Part shown: positions 7,619-15,030 of the stretch, piece after piece
How positions within the stretch are numbered: position 1 is the first letter of the stretch
Layout: each line of letters begins with the position of its first letter
Assembly (NCBI RefSeq): GCF_900142515.1
Contig: NZ_FRBC01000002.1
Coordinates: 62,001-126,000, forward strand
Reading direction: 5' to 3'
Origin: Pseudoselenomonas ruminantium
GTDB lineage: Bacteria > Bacillota > Negativicutes > Selenomonadales > Selenomonadaceae
DNA: 64,000 bases
Notes under the pieces: model-generated
The model's input: the letters and a program-made list of their open reading frames with translations, nothing else
Told to the model about the DNA's origin: nothing
Databases searched by the model: none
Translations under genes and position numbers: made by a program

Positions 7619-9409
7619 TCAAAGCTGCAAAGGACATTTCTCTTTCACTGCCGGGCAGGGCAGGCAACGGCGCTCATAGGCGCAGCCATCGCAGGAAGGA
7701 TATGCCCGGGGAGCATCAGGGGTGCGGAGTTTTTGGAGCGTATCTGAGGTCTCCCAGTATTCGGCAAGAGAACTGTACTCCTCCCCGACCTTCAGGCAAA
7801 TGCAGGGAGCAAGCTTTCCCCTGGCAGTCACGCAAAAACGGTCACGTCCTGCGCCACAGCCACGCTCAATGCCCCGATTGCTATTTTTCGTTGGCTCTTC
7901 TCCGCCTAGAAAGGCGCGGAGAGCTGAGAAGCATGCATCCACCAATATCTTCATTTTGCCCTGGCGATAATTTCCCGGTTCAGCCTTCTCTTCATGTTTC
8001 TGCAAAAATTCTGCGGTTTTCTCCAACTGCTCACGGTTTGGGAAAGCGCCTGTTCCCGGCCTCATCCCTGTCAGGATAAGTTCCTCTACGCCATATGCCC
8101 CGGCCAGAAGGCTTGCTGTCTCCTCCAGCTTGCCAGCATTTTCTGAGTTCATGAACAACTTCACTCGTACTGCCGGGAATTCTAAGGTCTGCAGGATTTT
8201 TAGCGCCGACAAGTCTGCTTCAGCCGTATCAATCTCAATGATGAATGCCGCAGCTCCCGCCTCGATGGCTTTTTCCAGCCAGGTCATTGATTCTCTGCCG
8301 GTGAGCAGCACTTCTGCCTCAAGGCCGCCTGAATCACATTCCTCCAGAAGCCTGTCCAGATGTTCATAAGCAGTGCCGCCTATAAATTGCACCTTTCGCA
8401 CCCGATTGTCCTCACACTCATAGAGCCATCTGATGGCCTCACCCACAGTCAGGGTATCGGCTTCATCTTTAAGCTGCATCTGCATATAAACAGGACGATC
8501 ATAAGCGTCAAAGTAATAATGGTGGAAACATGGCACCTGCGCCAAATATGCCTTTGCTTCAGCGCACTTCCCATCCTTGTAGTTCAATTTGAAATGAACC
8601 AGCATCGTTTGGATGAGCGGGTCACCATCGGGACGAATTCTTATCCAGCGCCGCAGTGCGGCAGCTTTCCCCGGCAGGCACAAGCCAGCCTCTTCCAGCC
8701 TTGTTATCAATTTATCCACCAGCAGGGGATGCCGCCAGCAATGGAAGAGTTCTATCCCTATTTTGGGGAGGATGCCCTCTTCTCCCAGATCAAGGTTGAC
8801 GGCAATATACCTGGTGGCCTGCCAGGAAGAAAGTTCCTCCTGCAAGCGTGCCATATCTCCCGGCCAGCCAACGGCAGCAAGTCCCTGGGAAATACTTTCC
8901 CAGGAGGGGAACATAATGACCAGGCGCATAATATCCATCTCATTACGCCCTGTCATTGTGCCAATCTGCTTGATGTATGCACCTTTGGGCAATGCCGCCG
9001 TCGTGCGGTCAAGGGGAGCGCGAAGTTTTTTTGCTCGCTCCTCTCCCAAAAAAGACGGCAGAACCTTATCCCAGAATTCACCATAATTGCCGTTCTTGGC
9101 GTCCCGGCTGGTATCAACAAAAAGACAGGGCTTTATTGTCCCCCCTTTGGCATACTCTTCATAGTCCACCTCATGCCAAAGGGTCTCTACCAGAGGGATG
9201 CTCTGTTCATCTATTTCAATTATGTAGTCAGCATAACGCGCCTCCTCGCCGAGTCTCACCTCAAGCATCGTCATGTGAGTAATAGCATCGCCGTACTTTC
9301 CCTCTATATTGGACAGTGCGGCGATGCACTCATCCGAAATCAATTCCGGCATTGGATGGCGACGAAGATGCGAAAGATATTGTTTCACTGTAAGATTATG
9401 TACTTTCAT
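7619..9409 (-). CDS. SPASM-domain protein with a degenerate radical SAM barrel fused to an unknown N-terminal domain
   Basis: The protein has 596 residues. Residues about 1-300 match the 349-residue neighbour and are of unknown function. Residues about 310-450 look like a radical SAM barrel: a VQFIGGTAYEHLDRLLEE strand stands where VxFxGGEPLLH is usual, followed by AEVLLTG and ELILTGMRPGTG. The CxxxCxxC motif is absent; the only cysteine at that place is in QVPCFHHYYF. Residues about 470-590 are a full SPASM-like module: GCGAGRDRFCVTARGKLAPC, then CDGCAYERRCLPC. The auxiliary clusters may therefore be kept while SAM cleavage is lost. It may act as a scaffold or electron carrier for the active maturases. 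The start has GGAGG 6 nt before ATG. Confidence 0.7.
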   Translation of the reverse strand: MKVHNLTVKQYLSHLRRHPMPELISDECIAALSNIEGKYGDAITHMTMLEVRLGEEARYADYIIEIDEQSIPLVETLWHEVDYEEYAKGGTIKPCLFVDTSRDAKNGNYGEFWDKVLPSFLGEERAKKLRAPLDRTTAALPKGAYIKQIGTMTGRNEMDIMRLVIMFPSWESISQGLAAVGWPGDMARLQEELSSWQATRYIAVNLDLGEEGILPKIGIELFHCWRHPLLVDKLITRLEEAGLCLPGKAAALRRWIRIRPDGDPLIQTMLVHFKLNYKDGKCAEAKAYLAQVPCFHHYYFDAYDRPVYMQMQLKDEADTLTVGEAIRWLYECEDNRVRKVQFIGGTAYEHLDRLLEECDSGGLEAEVLLTGRESMTWLEKAIEAGAAAFIIEIDTAEADLSALKILQTLEFPAVRVKLFMNSENAGKLEETASLLAGAYGVEELILTGMRPGTGAFPNREQLEKTAEFLQKHEEKAEPGNYRQGKMKILVDACFSALRAFLGGEEPTKNSNRGIERGCGAGRDRFCVTARGKLAPCICLKVGEEYSSLAEYWETSDTLQKLRTPDAPRAYPSCDGCAYERRCLPCPAVKEKCPLQL

Positions 9410-9451
9410 ATTTCACCTCCATCCGATATGGTTAGCAAGGAAAAATCTTCA

Positions 9452-9679
9452 TCAATAACCTATGTACATGCAGCGGCTGTCCTTTTTCCCGCCTGCAATC
9501 TTCGCCAGGGTATCCTCGTCCAGTTCCCTATCTTCCTTCTCTGCCATAAAGGCTTCGGCTTCTTCCCGCGTAACCTCAAACCCTTCGGCCTTGGCTGCCT
9601 CAATCAGTTCATCAGCAGTCTTGCAGGCCATTGCCTTTTCGAGCTGTTCCTTGGTGATTGCGTTCTTGTCATTTGCCAT
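9452..9679 (-). CDS. Nif11-like RiPP precursor with core KKDSRCMYIGY
   Basis: The 75-residue peptide starts at ATG 9679, 8 nt behind AGGAGG. The leader is the cleanest in the island: AITKEQLEKAMACKTADELI, EAAKAEGFEVTREEAEAFMA, then LDEDTLAKIAGG, the double-glycine site read by C39-type exporters. Only 11 residues follow it, with one cysteine and two tyrosines. It directly follows the radical SAM enzyme at 9763 and precedes the 596-residue SPASM protein. The product could carry one crosslink at the cysteine or tyrosine; the type cannot be read from sequence. Confidence 0.88.
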   Translation of the reverse strand: MANDKNAITKEQLEKAMACKTADELIEAAKAEGFEVTREEAEAFMAEKEDRELDEDTLAKIAGGKKDSRCMYIGY

Positions 9680-9762
9680 TTTGAAAACCTCCTAAATTAA
9701 AAATTAAACACTTGCGTTTTAGGGCCGCCGCCCGAAATTATGCAAGATGCTCGGGACGATGC

Positions 9763-11331
9763 TCATAAAAGATTTGCCGCCTTTGCAATCTCGCTTATTT
9801 CCTTTGAGCTGCTGGATGTTTGCAGTTTTTCCCGCTGTGCCACGCTAAGGCGGGACAGGGGTTCGGCCAGGGAGAGTGAAAGTTCATTTTCCCTGGATTT
9901 CATCCAGACCTCCCCGGCTATGCGAGGGGCAATGAAATTGAAGGTTTCCCTGCTCTCGCCGCAATGTTCACGGAAATAGCTGCCATGCTCCCGGAAGGCA
10001 TGGCAGGCGCAGCCGCCCCGGCAAATAAATACATAAGGGCACGACTGGCAGGCTGTCATCAAGTCAGCGGTGCGAGTGCGCCACTTGGCCTTAGCAAGGT
10101 TCAGCATAAACTGTCTTGTCTCCACATCCATAAAGCCCACCTCGACCTTGTCCAGGGCGACAACATTCCAGCAAGGGTAAATGGTGCCAAAGGGGTCCAC
10201 CACAAACATGCCTTGCTCCGCACCGCAAAAGGCCGGAGAATACGCAGGCAGCGCTTCTTTCCTAAAAAGGCTGCGGAGAGTATCTGCAAGGGAGATATAC
10301 TGCAGCTGATGCTCCATGGCTTCCTCGGGAGAAAAGCCGATTCTCAGCAATTCCTCCATAATCATCTGTCCGGTAACATTATTTTCAGGATGACGATCGT
10401 CGGTGACAGACCTGAAGTAATAGCTGAACTTCCCTCGCCTGGTTTTCCCCTCCCCTTTGGCTTCCCGCAATTTCTGTTCCTCGGCGGCGCGCTCCTCTTC
10501 CTTTTCGATAAGGCCCCTCGCCCGTAAATCTTTCACCAAAGCCTCAAGGTGGGAAAAATTTTCCCGCCCCACATTTACACGCAGCAGGATGCCAATACCA
10601 CGCTGGAGGGCCAGTTCAATGTTCTGCATGATGCGGTCATAAGTGGGAAGGCCGTCTTTATGAATCCTGCGGCGATTATTCATATCCCCTACGCCATCCA
10701 GGGATATCTGCAGCCAGTCACAGCCATATTCTGACAAACTATCCAGATGGGCTTCCAAATCGTAGCCGTTAGTAATGACATTTATCTCCAGCCCCATAGC
10801 CCGGCAATGCGCCAAAATCTGCCGGACAATGGTCGTATTTTTGGCAAGCAGCGGCTCACCGCCATATAAGGTGCACTCCTTTATGATGCAGCCATGCTTC
10901 TTGTAATCTTTCAGGGCGTCAAAAACTGCTTCTGCCATTTTCTGGCTCATGGTATGTTCCAGCCACGCCTGTCCTTTTTTCAAGCGATGCTGTTCATAGC
11001 AGTAGGGACAGCGAAAGTTGCAGTCATAAGTGGGCATGATAGTAAGCCCCGCCACGGCCCTCCCGTGAACCATCCTGTGCAGACGGCCCAGCATTTTCAC
11101 ATCGGACAGTTCCTCTGCCTGGTTCTTTTGGGTAAGATGACCCCTGCGAAGAAGCCGCTCACGCAGGGCAAGAGGCAGAGCACCAAAATCCCCCGCTGAG
11201 ATTTTTTCTGCCTCCCCCTTTGCCACCACATCATAGGCACCGTAGAGGCCATTCACCAAAAGTGCTCTGTCCTTTATCTCTTCATCGCCATCCATAAGAG
11301 GCAGTAATATTTCATAAGTGCTGATTCGCAA
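9763..11331 (-). CDS. Radical SAM/SPASM peptide maturase (first in the island)
   Basis: The protein has 522 residues and starts at TTG 11331, with GGGAGG 11 nt upstream. An N-terminal region of about 95 residues may bind leaders. The cluster motif CNFRCPYC is at C104, C108 and C111, followed by LYGGEPLL and ITNGYDL. The SPASM part reads CGAEQGMFVVDPFGTIYPC, then CQSCPYVFICRGGCACH. The closest relative in the window is the deleted copy at 2081-2753, and the next is the 4542-6086 enzyme. It lies between the 73-residue leader-like gene (25 bp upstream) and the 75-residue precursor, so that precursor is its most likely substrate. Confidence 0.9.
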   Translation of the reverse strand: MRISTYEILLPLMDGDEEIKDRALLVNGLYGAYDVVAKGEAEKISAGDFGALPLALRERLLRRGHLTQKNQAEELSDVKMLGRLHRMVHGRAVAGLTIMPTYDCNFRCPYCYEQHRLKKGQAWLEHTMSQKMAEAVFDALKDYKKHGCIIKECTLYGGEPLLAKNTTIVRQILAHCRAMGLEINVITNGYDLEAHLDSLSEYGCDWLQISLDGVGDMNNRRRIHKDGLPTYDRIMQNIELALQRGIGILLRVNVGRENFSHLEALVKDLRARGLIEKEEERAAEEQKLREAKGEGKTRRGKFSYYFRSVTDDRHPENNVTGQMIMEELLRIGFSPEEAMEHQLQYISLADTLRSLFRKEALPAYSPAFCGAEQGMFVVDPFGTIYPCWNVVALDKVEVGFMDVETRQFMLNLAKAKWRTRTADLMTACQSCPYVFICRGGCACHAFREHGSYFREHCGESRETFNFIAPRIAGEVWMKSRENELSLSLAEPLSRLSVAQREKLQTSSSSKEISEIAKAANLL

Positions 11332-11356
11332 AATCTTTGCTGCCTCCCTTCTTCCT

Positions 11357-11578
11357 TTAAAGCTTCTTCATGAGGAAAATATTTCCTGCCGCCGCAAAGC
11401 GTGTCAGCTCCTCCTCCGAAAGTTCCCTGTCCTCATCAATGATTTTCAAAGGCTCCTGCTGACGCTGGGCTGCCTTTTCCTGCAGCCTTTGCCACAGACA
11501 CTCCTTCAGGCCGGGATTTTCGGCCACGAAGTCAGTTTCCCGAAAGAGCCTGTCCATTTTCTCTTCATATTCGTCCAC
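11357..11578 (-). CDS. Small leader-like protein, possible additional precursor
   Basis: The 73-residue frame starts with GTG at 11578 behind GGGAGGGG. The C-terminal part, RELSEEELTRFAAAGN, resembles the end of NHLP/Nif11-type leaders (LSDEELxxVAGG). This leaves a very short tail, NIFLMKKL, with no cysteine. The N-terminal part is acidic and helical. It could be a precursor with an AAG-type cleavage site, a leader-only helper, or a small regulator partnered with the ECF sigma factor upstream. I cannot choose between these from sequence. Confidence 0.5.
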   Translation of the reverse strand: MDEYEEKMDRLFRETDFVAENPGLKECLWQRLQEKAAQRQQEPLKIIDEDRELSEEELTRFAAAGNIFLMKKL

Positions 11579-11608
11579 GGCCGCCCCTCCCTTCGCTTCG
11601 TTACGCCT

Positions 11609-11659
11609 TTAGAATGCCTCGTCCCGCATTTTTTCCATCAGTTCGTTCATCTTTGCCAT
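11609..11659 (-). pseudogene. 16-residue remnant of a Nif11-like precursor start
   Basis: Behind AAAGGTGG and the same TTTCAAA-ATG context as the other precursors, a 16-codon frame reads AKMNELMEKMRDEAF and stops. Its last 12 nt, GACGAGGCATTC, recur in the leader remnant near 2770. It looks like a precursor whose leader middle, cleavage site and core were deleted. It might still serve as a short upstream frame. Confidence 0.5.
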
Positions 11660-11775
11660 TTTGAAACCACCTTTCTATAATAAGCACATACAACTAATAG
11701 ATGATGAAAATAATTCAGCTCTTACTTATATAGACAAGATAGGCACTTCAAAAATGCCACTCCATGAAAATTTTT
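11660..11775 (-). promoter_or_regulatory. Conserved promoter block upstream of precursor cassette, copy B
   Basis: This is the second copy of the block at 3071-3190. It carries the same TTGTCT, 16-nt spacer and AATTAT, and the same distance to a precursor-type start. It begins right after the ECF sigma factor gene, so the maturation half of the island can be transcribed apart from the exporter half. Confidence 0.55.
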
Positions 11776-12270
11776 TTATTTTTCCTCATCAATCCGGCGG
11801 CATTTGGCCAGCAAACGGCTGAACTTGTGACTTACGGCGTTGGGACTTGTCCCCAGGAGCCGCCCGATTTCCTCATTGGTCAGGCAGAGGCCGTAGCGCA
11901 GGGAGAGAAACTCCCGCTCCTCTGCCGTCAGTTTTTCGAGAATACGGCAAGTACGGAGGGAGGAAGGGCTCTCCAGGGTTCCTTCCTCCTGTACGCTGTC
12001 CTTACCGGGCCGCTCCGGCACTTCCCAGACGCTGACCTCATGGCGGCATCGGGCCCTCAGACGGTAATTCACCGCCATATTCCGGGCCATGGCAAAGAGC
12101 CAGGGGGCTTCCTTCCCCTCTGCCGGTCCACAGCGTTCAAGATTTTCCATAGCCGCCAGAAACACACTACCAGCCACATCCTCGGCGATCTCGCGGTGAA
12201 GGAACTGGCCGTAAAGGTAGTTATATATGCGCTTGTAATATTTGCTGTAGATATTTGCAAAATCTGTCAT
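11776..12270 (-). CDS. ECF-type RNA polymerase sigma factor
   Basis: The 164-residue protein has a sigma-70 region 2 (YKRIYNYLYGQFLHREIAED, then VFLAAMENLER) and a region 4 helix-turn-helix (CLTNEEIGRLLGTSPNAVSH). The length is normal for the ECF family. The start has GGAAGG upstream of ATG. It is the last gene of the exporter set and lies immediately before the conserved block of the maturation set. A role in switching on the precursor cassettes, and possibly a second unlinked cassette, is a reasonable inference. No anti-sigma gene with a membrane segment is next to it. Confidence 0.88.
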   Translation of the reverse strand: MTDFANIYSKYYKRIYNYLYGQFLHREIAEDVAGSVFLAAMENLERCGPAEGKEAPWLFAMARNMAVNYRLRARCRHEVSVWEVPERPGKDSVQEEGTLESPSSLRTCRILEKLTAEEREFLSLRYGLCLTNEEIGRLLGTSPNAVSHKFSRLLAKCRRIDEEK

Positions 12271-12291
12271 TACAGCTGTTCCTTCCTGTTC

Positions 12292-15000
12292 TCAGGCCAC
12301 CTGCCGCTTCACAAAGGAAGCAAAGAGACCGCCTTTTTCCACCAGCTCCTGGAAGCTGCCGGTTTCGGCAATGCGGCCTTTGTCCAAAACGATAATCCTG
12401 TCTGCATGACGGATGGTGGACAGGCGGTGAGCCACGATAATACGGGTGGCGTGGAGCTTGTCCAGGCTCTTGGTCACAATGGCCTGGGTGCGGTTGTCTA
12501 GGGCGCTGGTGGCCTCATCGCAGACGATGATGGAAGGCTTCAAGGCCAGTGCCCTGGCAATCAGGATGCGCTGGCGCTGCCCACCGGAAATATTGGTGCT
12601 GCCTTCGCTGACGATGGTGTTCATCTGCATGGGCATCTGGCGGATATCCTCAGCAATGCCTGCCGCTTCTGCCGCCTCCCAGGCATCATCAAGGGTAAGG
12701 TTATTCGTGCCGATAATGTTGTGCAGGATGTCGCCGCTCATGAGCTGCCCGTTCTGCAGTACCACGCCCATCTGGGAGCGCACCGAGGGCAGGGAAAGCT
12801 CCGAAAGGTCCTGGCCGTCATAGTAGACGGCTCCCTGCCGGGGCATCTCAAAGCCCAGCAGCAGGCGAATCAGGGTGGACTTGCCGCAGCCGGATTTTCC
12901 CACAATGGCCACCTGCTCTCCTGCAGCGATGCGAAAACTCACATCATCCAGCACCCTGCTCTCCGGCACATAGCCGAAGGTAAGGTTCCTCACCTCGATG
13001 GCCCCGGAAAGCACACCAGCCTCCTGCCTCTCCTCAGAGGTCTCAGGTACCTCCTCCAGAATGGGCAGGAGATTATCCAAGTAGGGCTTGATGACAGACA
13101 TGCCTTCCAAAATGGGCATGATAGCCACCAGAGAAGTGTTGAAAGCGGTGAAGGCAGACTGAAAGGCGATGAAAGTGGCTGCCGTCATGGGCTTGGCACC
13201 CAGGCCCAACGACTCGGCAGCAGCCCCGCCGCCGCTCTGGGAAGTGGCAAGCTCCAGCAGGCCATTATAATAAAGGATAAGTGTCAACAGCATGGGCTGC
13301 ATAGCCGCTATGACCGTGCTGATATTCTTCAGGCGGCGCGTCCGGATATTGTGGCCCAGCTCAATGGCAAACTGCTGGCCCCAGAGATGGTAAGCCTGCT
13401 CCTCTGTGCCCTTGGTGCGGAACTTGGCCAGGCCCGTGAAGATTTGGGCCAGAATGCCAGAAGTCTTGTTGCTGGCCGTGGTCATATCCCGCTGGGCCCT
13501 GGTCAACCGGTATAGCAGGAAAAAGGAAACCGCCAGGTAAACCAGCCAGACCAAAAGGGCCATGCCCGTAAGCTTCATGCTGTAATAGCACATCAGCCCC
13601 AGGCTCCAGAAGGAGCAGGCAAAGGAAAGCAGCGCCCCCACGGACTCGCTGGTAAGGAGCATGACAGACCTGTCCAGCCCCTGCATTCTCTCCGCCAGCT
13701 CTCCCGACTGGAAACGGCGGAAAAACCCCGGCGGCAGCTTCAGCAACCGCCCGAAAAGGGCCGCCTGCCCCCGCAGATTCCCCATAGCTGTCAGGCGCAG
13801 CACAGCCAGGGAGCGCACTGTAGTTAGCGCCGCTGTGGTAAAGCCCGCCACCAGCACCACCTGGGTCACCGTGGCCAGCCCCTTGCGGTCGAGAATGGGA
13901 ATGAGATCCTGGAACATGGTCTCCGTGACTATGGGCGTGAGCAGGGGGATAAGCCCCATAAAGAGCCCTGCCAGAAGGACGGCCTTCCAGTCCGTCTGCC
14001 AGGTATGGCGCGCCATAAAGCGCAGGAAGTCCAGCCGTCTCATTTTCCTGTCCGGCAATCCCGGATAGACCAGGAAAGCATCTCCTGAAACACTTTCGGC
14101 CATTTCGGAGGTGAGGGTCACCCCCTCCATATTTTCCCTGGTCACCAGCTTATAGCTGGAAGGTGATTCGGGCAGCAGGGCTGCCAGCTGTTTCTTCTCA
14201 CCGAAATACCCCAGCATGACCCCGCAGTCCCAGCCTTCCCAGCCCTTTTCCAGCCTTATCAGGCGCATCTCCATACCGCCCTTGGCCACCAGACGGCGCA
14301 GCACCCCCAAAGCATCCAGCTTTTCTGCCGTCTCCTTGTTCAGGGCAATGTCTTCCTCGGGCATGCCCAGATGATGGGCCACGGCCCGCACCAGGAAGAC
14401 GGCCTCTTCCAGTTTGGCGCTGCCCTGGCCACTGCCGGACACCGAGACCCAGTCCTCCCCCAAGAGATTGGCCACGGTCTCGTTCAGCAGACGGCGCTTG
14501 TGCCTCCTGCGGGCCATCAGACGTCGGGCCAGCCTTTCATCCTGGGCAACAAAGCGCACCCCTGCCAGCATGGCAAAAATGCCCTGGTTTTCTTCAAACT
14601 CCTCCAGCAGATTTTCTGTCTGCTGCCCCGCCTGCCTCAATACCGAACCATCCACCCAGGCTCTCAGGATTTCATCTCCCCGGTCGGCCAAAAGGCGCAG
14701 CCAGGGCAGACAGATAAGCTCCTTGAACCAGTGGCGCATCAGAGGCACTAATGTTCCTGCCTGCTCTTCCGCCAGGGACAGCTCCTCCAACGTTGCATCC
14801 TCCAGGGCATACACCTCTATGATAATCTCCCCGAATTCATCGGCAGAATGGAAAGCCGCTTCCCCCGGCTCCAGCTCCATCAGGAAGAGACGGTGGCCCC
14901 CCTCTTCCATCAGGGCATAAGCCTCTACCCTGCCCTGCTTCACCAGAAGAGCCCTGCCCGCCTCCATGAGCTTCGTGCGCTGACCTGCTAAAAGTTTCAT
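12292..15000 (-). CDS. NHLP/NHLM-type bacteriocin export ABC transporter, second (peptidase-less) ATPase/permease
   Basis: The protein has 902 residues. A long N-terminal part (about 1-320) is typical of the second ABC protein of NHLP systems and has no C39 motif. It is followed by a transmembrane exporter region of about 300 residues. The nucleotide-binding domain has Walker A GKSGCGKST, the signature NISGGQRQR and Walker B IIVCDEATSALD. It lies 30 bp downstream of the peptidase-bearing partner, with which it probably forms a heterodimer that moves cleaved peptides across the inner membrane. GGAG stands before ATG. Confidence 0.92.
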   Translation of the reverse strand: MKLLAGQRTKLMEAGRALLVKQGRVEAYALMEEGGHRLFLMELEPGEAAFHSADEFGEIIIEVYALEDATLEELSLAEEQAGTLVPLMRHWFKELICLPWLRLLADRGDEILRAWVDGSVLRQAGQQTENLLEEFEENQGIFAMLAGVRFVAQDERLARRLMARRRHKRRLLNETVANLLGEDWVSVSGSGQGSAKLEEAVFLVRAVAHHLGMPEEDIALNKETAEKLDALGVLRRLVAKGGMEMRLIRLEKGWEGWDCGVMLGYFGEKKQLAALLPESPSSYKLVTRENMEGVTLTSEMAESVSGDAFLVYPGLPDRKMRRLDFLRFMARHTWQTDWKAVLLAGLFMGLIPLLTPIVTETMFQDLIPILDRKGLATVTQVVLVAGFTTAALTTVRSLAVLRLTAMGNLRGQAALFGRLLKLPPGFFRRFQSGELAERMQGLDRSVMLLTSESVGALLSFACSFWSLGLMCYYSMKLTGMALLVWLVYLAVSFFLLYRLTRAQRDMTTASNKTSGILAQIFTGLAKFRTKGTEEQAYHLWGQQFAIELGHNIRTRRLKNISTVIAAMQPMLLTLILYYNGLLELATSQSGGGAAAESLGLGAKPMTAATFIAFQSAFTAFNTSLVAIMPILEGMSVIKPYLDNLLPILEEVPETSEERQEAGVLSGAIEVRNLTFGYVPESRVLDDVSFRIAAGEQVAIVGKSGCGKSTLIRLLLGFEMPRQGAVYYDGQDLSELSLPSVRSQMGVVLQNGQLMSGDILHNIIGTNNLTLDDAWEAAEAAGIAEDIRQMPMQMNTIVSEGSTNISGGQRQRILIARALALKPSIIVCDEATSALDNRTQAIVTKSLDKLHATRIIVAHRLSTIRHADRIIVLDKGRIAETGSFQELVEKGGLFASFVKRQVA

Positions 15001-15030
15001 CTATACCCTCAACTCCTCAAGGCTTCTTGG

